Below, in pieces: positions 1 to 6,082 of a stretch of 8,225 bases of DNA (within the stretch, counting starts at the first letter, position 1; each line of letters begins with the position of its first letter). The stretch is from Candidatus Albibeggiatoa sp. nov. BB20 (GTDB taxonomy: Bacteria > Pseudomonadota > Gammaproteobacteria > Beggiatoales > Beggiatoaceae). Where the stretch lies: assembly GCA_016744725.1 (NCBI GenBank), contig JADGDW010000181.1, positions 1 through 8,225 on the forward strand. Direction: 5' to 3'. A model generated the notes under the pieces. The model made no database searches. It was given only the letters and a program-made list of their open reading frames with translations, and was not told the DNA's origin. Made by a program: the position numbers and the translations under genes.

Positions 1-1469
1 CCTCAGGACAAGTGAAGCAATTGAGTTTTTATAATCCAGATAGCACCCAAGTTGGTGAAAATATATTAGCTAAATTTGATACAAATATTAACTTTATAGG
101 CAAAACCATCAAAATTGATGTTAATTCTAATATTCAACAAGGCGAAATATTTTTTGATCCGATTTATGCACCAATTGAAAAATCAAAACCAATCAATATT
201 GATATGCAGCTTAATTTAACAGGGACGCAATATAAACTGAATAAATTGAAATATCAGCATAAAAATGTAGTTCAATTTGATGCCAGCGGACAATTTGATT
301 TTGGTAAGGTATTTAAAATTAATCAGTTCAAATTTGATATGCCGAAAACACCAATCCCCGCCTTATATAAAACCTATTTAGAATCTTGGGTTTCAGCGAT
401 ATTGCAACGTGATTTAGTGACGACAGGGCTTGTCGATGTGCATTTAGATTGGGGAAAACGTGATATTTTATTTCAATCTGAATTGTCAAGTGTCAATATA
501 GAAGATAAGAAAAAACTGTTTGGTTGGCAAGGTGTTGATGGATTTATTCAATGGCATAATCGTAAAAAAGACTATTCAACCGTATTACGCTGGAAAAAAG
601 GCTATTTTTCTAAATTAACCTTGGGCAAAAGCCAATTATATATGGATGTGACAGGACAAAATGTGAAGCTCAAAGCCCCATTTCGTCAGCCTATTTTAGA
701 TGGTGCATTATTTATTGATACGCTTAAGGCTAAAAATGTAGGGCAAAATGATATGTTTATTGAGTTAGGCGGCTCATTGAAACCTATCAAGTTAGGCACA
801 TTAACAACCGCCTTTGGCGCACCTGCTTTAAATGGTCAAATTTCGGGCGTAATTCCAAAAATTACTTATAATTTGTCTAATCGGCATATCGACATTGGTG
901 GTGCAATTTTGATTAAGGCCTTTGATGGCGAGGTGGTGATTCATAAATTACACATGGAGAAACCAATTAGCCGTTTACCTATCTTGACGGCGGATATTGA
1001 TATTAAAAAGCTGAATCTAAAAACATTAACCAATATTACCGAATTTGGCGAAATGCAGGGGGAATTATCGGGCTATATCAAATCATTACGAATGTTAAAG
1101 TGGCAGCCTGTTGCATTTGATGTCTATGTTGGTACGCCGAGTGATAATAAATTACCGCGTCGGATCAGTCAGAAAGCAGTGCAGAATTTATCCAATTTAG
1201 GTAACGGCAGTGCAGTAGGGATGTTGTCACAAGGGGCGTTAAGTTTCTTTGAAAATTTCTCATATCAAACCATAGGTTGGGGTTGTCGATTAAAAGACAG
1301 CGTATGTGAAATGCGTGGAGCAGAAAAAACAGGTGAAGGCTATTACATTGTAAAAGGTGGTGGTTTACCAAGAATTGATGTGATTGGCTATAATCAGAAA
1401 GTAAACTGGCGGGATTTATTCAATCGTTTGAAAAATATATCTGATATTCAAGCGCCTGTCATTCGTTAG
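1..1469 (+). CDS. AsmA/YdbH-like envelope protein, C-terminal part (5' end outside window)
   Basis: The frame is open to the left edge (codons for Ser-Gly-Gln precede the GTG at 12), so this is the 3' part of a longer gene and that GTG is probably internal. About 488 residues are visible. The protein is rich in alternating hydrophobic/polar beta-strand patterns with no obvious membrane segment. Near the end it has a run containing FGEMQGELSGYIKSL, then RRISQKAVQNLSNLGNG, then two cysteines six residues apart (GCRLKDSVCEMRG), then a Gly-rich stretch ending in the tail. This layout resembles the C-terminal region of AsmA-like / YdbH-like proteins, a superfamily of long beta-groove proteins thought to carry lipids between inner and outer membrane. 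The family call is from pattern memory, and the exact subfamily is uncertain. The next gene on the same strand is 177 bp away, so it is probably a separate transcription unit. Confidence 0.6.
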   Translation, partial: SGQVKQLSFYNPDSTQVGENILAKFDTNINFIGKTIKIDVNSNIQQGEIFFDPIYAPIEKSKPINIDMQLNLTGTQYKLNKLKYQHKNVVQFDASGQFDFGKVFKINQFKFDMPKTPIPALYKTYLESWVSAILQRDLVTTGLVDVHLDWGKRDILFQSELSSVNIEDKKKLFGWQGVDGFIQWHNRKKDYSTVLRWKKGYFSKLTLGKSQLYMDVTGQNVKLKAPFRQPILDGALFIDTLKAKNVGQNDMFIELGGSLKPIKLGTLTTAFGAPALNGQISGVIPKITYNLSNRHIDIGGAILIKAFDGEVVIHKLHMEKPISRLPILTADIDIKKLNLKTLTNITEFGEMQGELSGYIKSLRMLKWQPVAFDVYVGTPSDNKLPRRISQKAVQNLSNLGNGSAVGMLSQGALSFFENFSYQTIGWGCRLKDSVCEMRGAEKTGEGYYIVKGGGLPRIDVIGYNQKVNWRDLFNRLKNISDIQAPVIR

Positions 1470-1554
1470 TTGATTAAACCTGTAAATAGAATAAATCAAT
1501 TTTCAAGAATACAAAATAGGATGCAGCTTAGTCTTAATGTTAATATATAAAACC

Positions 1555-1585
1555 TTCACTCTTTTAATAATATCTGCGCTATGAT
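1555..1585 (+). promoter_or_regulatory. Weak candidate promoter for gmd-fcl
   Basis: In the 177-bp spacer before gmd, the best sigma-70-like pair I find is TTCACT (1555-1560) and TATGAT (1580-1585). The -10 matches consensus at 5 of 6 positions, but the 19-bp gap is longer than ideal and the -35 matches only 4 of 6. The spacer is very AT-rich, so chance matches are likely. A weak AT-only inverted repeat (TTGATT 1470-1475, AATCAA 1494-1499, then TTTT) follows the upstream gene. It is too poor to call a terminator. Confidence 0.3.
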
Positions 1586-1635
1586 GTACTTTAGCCGTAA
1601 TTTTTGCCAAAATTAGATATAAATAAAAAATTTGT

Positions 1636-1639
1636 GGAG
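1636..1639 (+). promoter_or_regulatory. Shine-Dalgarno site setting the gmd TTG start
   Basis: GGAG lies 7 bases before the TTG at 1647. The only longer alternative start, TTG at 1632, would place this site inside the coding region and has only A-rich sequence before it. The site therefore favours 1647, and the resulting protein begins MNKRALITG as expected for this family. Confidence 0.75.
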
Positions 1640-1646
1640 CATATAT

Positions 1647-2729
1647 TTGAATAAGCGAGCATTGATTACAGGTGTGACGGGACAAGATGGGGCTTATCTC
1701 GCCGAATTTTTACTAAAAAAAGATTATGAAGTGCATGGGATTAAACGCCGCAGTTCCTCATTTAACACTGACCGTATTGACCATTTATATCAAGACCCAC
1801 ATGTAAAAAATCGCCACTTTATTTTACATTATGGGGATTTAACCGATTCATCAAACTTAATTCGAATTATTCAGCAAGTACAGCCTGATGAAATTTACAA
1901 TCTTGCAGCACAAAGTCATGTCGCGGTTTCTTTTGAATCACCAGAATATACAGCCAATACCGATGCTTTAGGCACACTGCGCTTATTAGAAGCCATTCGG
2001 ATTTTAGGCTTAGAAACTAAAACCAAGTTTTATCAAGCTTCAACTTCTGAATTATATGGCAAAGTACAACAAGTCCCCCAAACTGAAGCAACACCTTTTT
2101 ATCCTCGTTCGCCGTATGCGGTGGCTAAATTATATGCATACTGGATTTGTGTAAACTACCGAGAAGCCTACAATATTTTTGCTTGCAATGGGATTTTATT
2201 CAATCATGAATCTCCAATCCGTGGTGAAACCTTTGTGACGCGGAAAATTACTCGGGCACTAGCTCGAATTAAATTAGGGATGCAAGATTGCTTATATTTA
2301 GGCAATTTAGATGCAAAACGTGATTGGGGTCATGCTAAAGATTATGTGGAAGTGCAGTGGTTAATGTTGCAACAAGATGAACCTGATGATTATGTGATTG
2401 CCACAGGTGAGCAGCATTCAATACGTGAATTTGTTAATTTAGCAGCTAAATATGTTGGCATCCAAATAAATTGGCAAGGCCAAGGCATTGATGAAAAAGG
2501 CTATGCTGATGAGCATTGTATTGTTGCGGTTGACCCGCGCTATTTCCGGCCAACAGAAGTGGAAACCCTATTGGGTGATGCAACAAAAGCCCGTATTCAA
2601 TTAAATTGGACTCCTAAAATCAGCTTTGAATCCATGGTGCAAGAAATGATGGAAGAGGATGTAATGCTTGCACAACGCGATGAGCACTGCGAACAACACG
2701 GCTTTAAGACATTTAATCATCATGAATAA
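1647..2729 (+). CDS. gmd: GDP-mannose 4,6-dehydratase
   Basis: The enzyme removes water from GDP-D-mannose to give GDP-4-keto-6-deoxy-D-mannose. It uses bound NADP(H), is cytosolic, and makes the first committed step to GDP-L-fucose and related 6-deoxyhexoses. The protein is 360 residues, close to family length. It is a short-chain dehydrogenase of the extended type: a Rossmann glycine motif GVTGQDG at residues 9-15, the KRRSSSFNTDRI segment near 33-44, NLAAQSHV at 85-92, and the active-site string T133-S134-E135 with Y157 and K161 of YxxxK. These match the E. coli Gmd positions with an offset of one. The NHESPIRGETFVTRKI segment for substrate binding is intact. Translation starts at a rare TTG, chosen because of the GGAG before it and the standard N-terminus. 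The end overlaps fcl by 8 bases, so the two are surely one operon. No glycosyltransferase gene is adjacent in this window. Confidence 0.96.
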   Translation: MNKRALITGVTGQDGAYLAEFLLKKDYEVHGIKRRSSSFNTDRIDHLYQDPHVKNRHFILHYGDLTDSSNLIRIIQQVQPDEIYNLAAQSHVAVSFESPEYTANTDALGTLRLLEAIRILGLETKTKFYQASTSELYGKVQQVPQTEATPFYPRSPYAVAKLYAYWICVNYREAYNIFACNGILFNHESPIRGETFVTRKITRALARIKLGMQDCLYLGNLDAKRDWGHAKDYVEVQWLMLQQDEPDDYVIATGEQHSIREFVNLAAKYVGIQINWQGQGIDEKGYADEHCIVAVDPRYFRPTEVETLLGDATKARIQLNWTPKISFESMVQEMMEEDVMLAQRDEHCEQHGFKTFNHHE

Positions 2730-3663
2730 ACACAGTAAAATTTATATTGCGGGTCACAACGGTCTGGTCGGTTCAGCTATTTTACACCATCTGCAAGCCC
2801 ATGGTTTTGAACAGCTATTAGTACGCAGTCATGCAGAACTTGATTTGACCCGTCAGTCTGATGTTGAAGTTTTTTTTGCACAACAACAACCCAAATATGT
2901 TTTTTTAGCAGCGGCTAAAGTGGGTGGCATTCACGCTAATAATACTTATCCTGCTGATTTCATCCGAGACAATTTATTGATCCAAAATCATGTGATTGAT
3001 GCAGCCTATCGTTTTAGGGTGAAAAAGCTGGCTTTTCTAGGTTCATCATGTATTTATCCTAAATTGACAACGCAACCGATGACCGAAGATAGTTTATTAA
3101 CGGGTGAACTTGAGCCAACTAATGAATGGTATGCAGTGGCCAAAATTGCAGGGATTAAGCTGTGTCAAGCTTATCATAAACAATATGGATTCAACGCTAT
3201 CTCATTGATGCCAACTAATTTATATGGACAAGGAGATAATTTCCATTTGGAAAATGCCCATGTATTGCCAGCCTTAATGCGGCGGTTTCATGAGGCCAAA
3301 CAACAACATTTACCCGAAGTGAGTGTTTGGGGTTCTGGTACGCCACGTCGAGAGTTTTTGCATGTAGATGATTTAGCAACAGCCAGCATATTCTTGATGC
3401 ACCATTATGATCGGCCAGAGATTATCAATGTAGGCACGGGTCATGAAGTGAGCATCAAAGCTTTGGCACAGCTGATTCAAAAAACGGTTGCTTATGAGGG
3501 AAAACTGACATTTGATAGCTCTAAACCTGACGGCACACCACGTAAATTATTGGATGTATCGAAATTACATCAATTAGGCTGGCAAGCACAAATCAGCTTA
3601 GAAGCAGGAATTAATCAGACTTATCAATGGTTTTTAAATAATCAGGATAAAATTAGAGTATAA
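2722..3663 (+). CDS. fcl: GDP-L-fucose synthase (3,5-epimerase/4-reductase)
   Basis: This enzyme epimerises GDP-4-keto-6-deoxymannose at C3 and C5 and then reduces C4 with NADPH, giving GDP-L-fucose for surface polysaccharide. The protein is 313 residues, normal for the family. It shows the nucleotide-binding GHNGLVGSA at 11-19, LAAAKVGGIHANN at 62-74, SSCIYP at 108-113, NEWYAVAK at 134-141, and MPTNLYGQGDNFH at 163-175. The catalytic set S108, C110, Y137, K141 and H180 lines up one residue off the E. coli enzyme, so it should be active. The start at 2722 lies inside the end of gmd (ATGAATAA overlap). An upstream in-frame ATG at 2668 would add 18 residues with no family match. Only a poor ribosome site precedes the start, which points to translational coupling with gmd. 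The symbol wcaG is also used. Confidence 0.96.
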   Translation: MNKHSKIYIAGHNGLVGSAILHHLQAHGFEQLLVRSHAELDLTRQSDVEVFFAQQQPKYVFLAAAKVGGIHANNTYPADFIRDNLLIQNHVIDAAYRFRVKKLAFLGSSCIYPKLTTQPMTEDSLLTGELEPTNEWYAVAKIAGIKLCQAYHKQYGFNAISLMPTNLYGQGDNFHLENAHVLPALMRRFHEAKQQHLPEVSVWGSGTPRREFLHVDDLATASIFLMHHYDRPEIINVGTGHEVSIKALAQLIQKTVAYEGKLTFDSSKPDGTPRKLLDVSKLHQLGWQAQISLEAGINQTYQWFLNNQDKIRV

Positions 3664-3796
3664 GGTAGCCATAATAAGTGCTTTTGAAAAACAGTGTTCT
3701 GCTAGACATTTTATCTTGCAGACCCGTTTCACATTACAGAATCAGCTAAGCTCATCGTTTTTAGCTAGTAATTTATAAATACTCTGATCTCAGAGA

Positions 3797-3832
3797 GGCT
3801 GCACCGTTTTTTATATCACAATGAGTGCAGCC
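3797..3832. repeat. 8-bp perfect inverted repeat between convergent genes
   Basis: GGCTGCAC (3797-3804) and GTGCAGCC (3825-3832) are exact inverted copies separated by 20 bases. The gap includes a run of six T (3807-3812). A second small stem, CTCTG/CAGAG (3782-3786 and 3791-3795), sits directly before it. The element lies in the 221-bp spacer between the 3' ends of fcl and slt, where terminators are expected. However, no T-run directly follows the stem on either strand, so I call it a repeat and not an intrinsic terminator. The rest of the spacer shows only a weak AGCTAA/TTAGCT stem (3744-3766). Confidence 0.6.
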
Positions 3833-3884
3833 AATCATTTAAAATATGCGTTTTTACAAGCTAGTGTTGTTTGTGCTCTGCATG

Positions 3885-5819
3885 TTATTTTTTCACATAC
3901 AGGGTACTTTTAACTCGACATTCACTGTTATCTAAAGCCAAGCGCATTGGCGTGGTTTTACGGCCTAAGCGTGACTCGAAAATTGCAGTATAAAACATCA
4001 CACGTTTGACATAACGTCTTGTTTCATTGAATGGAATCATCTCCACCCATAAATCAACAGGCATACATTGACGCTCTTTTTTCCAGCGTACTGCACGCCC
4101 TGGCCCTGCATTATAAGCCGCCGTTGCTAACATATAATTACCATCAAACTTATCCAACATTTGACTCAAATAAGCTGTGCCCAAAGCAATATTATTATCT
4201 AATTTAAGAATATCCTTGGTTCTACGCAGTGGTAAGCCAATTTTACGTGCTACTAAACGACCTGTTGATGGCATCAATTGCATCAAGCCCATCGCACCTG
4301 CATGAGAATGCGCATCTTTAGCAAACGCACTTTCTTGGCGTACAATACCGTACATCCAAGCTAAATCTACATTTTGAGTTTTAGACTCTGTTTTTAAATT
4401 TTGCAAATAAGGCATCGGAAAACGCACATTTAAATCATCATAAGCTTTGGCCTTTGCCGCAGTAAAAATACCTAAATCATACCATTTCCAATGTCTTGCC
4501 AATGCAGAAGCAATCGCTTTATCTTTCTTATCCAAATGCTCAACTGCATAATTCCACGCACGACGAGAATTGGTTTTCATGCCCGCTTTTTTAAATTCAT
4601 AGGCGCGTTTTATATTCGGATTTTGCTGGATTTTCTGCCATTGGGTACGTGTAAATGAAGTCGGTTTATGATAAACATGATAATTTTCCCCAATCCGATC
4701 AGAAGCAAGAAATCCGTAATAATCACGTTCTTTAGCCAATTTTTGATAGACTTTACGTGCTTTTGCAGATTGATTTTGCTGCTCTAAAGACCGCGCATAC
4801 CAATATTGCCATTGTAATTTGTCTTGCATTGAGTCTGGTAAAGTTTCAATAAAGTCTGTCAACGCTTGCCAATGTTGTTGTTTTAACGCTAAATTCAGCC
4901 GTTTTTCATGCAATTTCTCAGTCACATAATTTTCATCAACCGCCGCCAACCAACGAAACGCACGGTCATGATCTTTTTTCAAACCAGCAAAGGCAAATTC
5001 TCGTTGCATCATACCTATTTGCGGCTCTGAAAAAGCATAACGCCGTTGAAATTTTTCCCATCGTGATGTGGCTAATTTAAAATTCTGCATCGCAAGACGT
5101 TTTAAACCATGGACGATAATATCGCGGCTCATTTTATTGTCAGGATAATTAAATTCTTCTAGTTTATTCAGAGGTTTATAATGTACTTGTGCCCATAATC
5201 CCATCCAGCCTTGTTGAGCTGTTGATAAACGTTTGCTTAAAGCTTGAGCGAGCTTGATTTGATTACTTTCCATGGCTAAATAAATCCGTTGCCACAGTAA
5301 TTTGTCGTTAACTAAGTTATTTGAATATAAATAATCGAACAGAGGATCACACGCTTTAGGTTGAGATTTAGCAACCAACCATAATTGTTGAATTTGTTGT
5401 GTGATTTGTTTATTAGAACGGCCTGTTTGGATTAAGGCATTGAGTTGATGACATTGTAACGCGGTGGATTTTTGCGCTGTGTAGGCTTTTAAGTAGGTCG
5501 ACCAGCGTTGATGTTTAGCAAGGTAATGTAGCCAATCTTTGCGTAATTTATTCCCTAAAGCCGAGTCTCCATAACGCCTAAGAAAGTGCAACATTTCTTG
5601 TTCAGTAGCGGATTTAACTCGACGCTTTAAATCTAAATAACTGAGATAAGAATATAAAGGATAACTTTGCAGTTGCTGAGAAAGTGTCAGAAAAGTATTA
5701 ATATCTTTCTGTTGGTAAGCATCATGGGCTTGTAGAAATAATGCCCTCTGTTGTTGAATTGATGCAGCCGACACATTGCCAGCCAATAATCCTAATAATA
5801 TCAAAATAATAAATTGCAT
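3885..5819 (-). CDS. slt: Soluble lytic murein transglycosylase (Slt70 type), periplasmic
   Basis: The enzyme cleaves the MurNAc-GlcNAc bond of peptidoglycan without water, leaving 1,6-anhydro-MurNAc ends. It acts in the periplasm in wall turnover and recycling. The precursor is 644 residues, almost the same as E. coli Slt70. Residues 1-18 form a signal peptide (hydrophobic LILLGLLAG core, likely cut after VSA). Next comes a long alpha-helical superhelix (about 20-400, with repeated Trp and Leu helices and DYYGFLASDRIG near 366-377), then a linker domain (about 400-475). The catalytic lysozyme-like domain follows: VRQESAF with Glu496 as general acid/base, AMGLMQLMPST at 509-519, and AAYNAGPGR at 567-575. 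All key motifs are present. The start at 5819 is chosen because it opens the signal peptide and follows AGGGGAG. An in-frame ATG at 5864 would add 15 charged residues. It is transcribed toward fcl and appears to have its own promoter. Confidence 0.95.
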   Translation of the reverse strand: MQFIILILLGLLAGNVSAASIQQQRALFLQAHDAYQQKDINTFLTLSQQLQSYPLYSYLSYLDLKRRVKSATEQEMLHFLRRYGDSALGNKLRKDWLHYLAKHQRWSTYLKAYTAQKSTALQCHQLNALIQTGRSNKQITQQIQQLWLVAKSQPKACDPLFDYLYSNNLVNDKLLWQRIYLAMESNQIKLAQALSKRLSTAQQGWMGLWAQVHYKPLNKLEEFNYPDNKMSRDIIVHGLKRLAMQNFKLATSRWEKFQRRYAFSEPQIGMMQREFAFAGLKKDHDRAFRWLAAVDENYVTEKLHEKRLNLALKQQHWQALTDFIETLPDSMQDKLQWQYWYARSLEQQNQSAKARKVYQKLAKERDYYGFLASDRIGENYHVYHKPTSFTRTQWQKIQQNPNIKRAYEFKKAGMKTNSRRAWNYAVEHLDKKDKAIASALARHWKWYDLGIFTAAKAKAYDDLNVRFPMPYLQNLKTESKTQNVDLAWMYGIVRQESAFAKDAHSHAGAMGLMQLMPSTGRLVARKIGLPLRRTKDILKLDNNIALGTAYLSQMLDKFDGNYMLATAAYNAGPGRAVRWKKERQCMPVDLWVEMIPFNETRRYVKRVMFYTAIFESRLGRKTTPMRLALDNSECRVKSTLYVKK

Positions 5820-5823
5820 GTTT

Positions 5824-5832
5824 CTCCCCTCT
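5824..5832 (-). promoter_or_regulatory. Ribosome binding site of slt
   Basis: On the minus strand the purine run GAGGGGAG stands 4 bases before the ATG whose first base is 5819. It is the clearest Shine-Dalgarno sequence in the window, and it settles the choice of the shorter start that opens with a signal peptide. Confidence 0.8.
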
Positions 5833-5887
5833 GATGGCGAAATGAGCCTATTTTTATATCGCAAATTATGTGCCCCATCAAAAGATA

Positions 5888-5916
5888 ATTATCAGGCAAC
5901 GCTGAACAATTATCAA
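5888..5916 (-). promoter_or_regulatory. slt: Predicted sigma-70 promoter of slt
   Basis: Read on the minus strand, TTGATA (5916-5911) is followed after exactly 17 bases by GATAAT (5893-5888). Each differs from the sigma-70 consensus at one position. Transcription would begin near 5881, giving a leader of about 60 bases before the slt ATG. The -10 is part of a perfect palindrome GATAATTATC (5884-5893), and the -35 overlaps a second copy of the same motif, so a regulator could bind over the promoter. Confidence 0.65.
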
Positions 5917-5961
5917 TTATTCTTATCAGTATAGAGCTTATAAGATGTTCAGCATACTGAT
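5901..5961. repeat. Two interleaved perfect 8-bp inverted repeats upstream of slt
   Basis: GCTGAACA (5901-5908) pairs with TGTTCAGC (5946-5953), and ATCAGTAT (5925-5932) pairs with ATACTGAT (5954-5961). The two pairs interleave, and their right arms touch with no gap. An inner pair, TCTTAT (5921-5926) with ATAAGA (5940-5945), can instead extend the first stem, with a 12-base bulge on the left side. The block covers the predicted -35 of slt and extends upstream of it. The repeats are directly visible; their function is unknown. They could be regulator half-sites or an RNA structure in a read-through transcript from the GGDEF-EAL gene. Confidence 0.6.
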
Positions 5962-6082
5962 TGATATTAATAAAATAACATCGGTTTTTCCTAATGATGA
6001 GATGGTTCGGACAGTGTTGTATTTAAAAATGACAGCAAAAACCTGCCCCATTTTAAATCACTATAATTTATAACATGTCGGT

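Noticed and set aside
1503..1685. Minus-strand frame of 60 codons across the gmd upstream region.
   Set aside because: It overlaps the start of gmd and has no family features or ribosome site; it is best explained as a shadow frame.
3822..3914. Short plus-strand frame starting MSAANHLKYAFLQ with a hydrophobic middle.
   Set aside because: It lacks a Shine-Dalgarno site, starts within the inverted repeat, and its end overlaps the 3' end of slt on the other strand.
5820..5864. Longer slt start at 5864 adding 15 residues.
   Set aside because: The extension is charged and would bury the signal peptide, while a strong ribosome site stands right before the ATG at 5819. The extra ATG also lies within the predicted leader.
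5897..5953. The inverted repeat GCTGAACA/TGTTCAGC as an intrinsic terminator of the REC-GGDEF-EAL transcript.
   Set aside because: The loop is 37 bases and no T-run follows the stem on the minus strand, so it does not meet the usual pattern.
5945..6073. Plus-strand small reading frame of 42 codons starting ATG TTC AGC in the spacer upstream of slt.
   Set aside because: There is no good ribosome site, no recognisable family and no clear promoter, and it starts inside the inverted-repeat block. Chance frames of this size are common.
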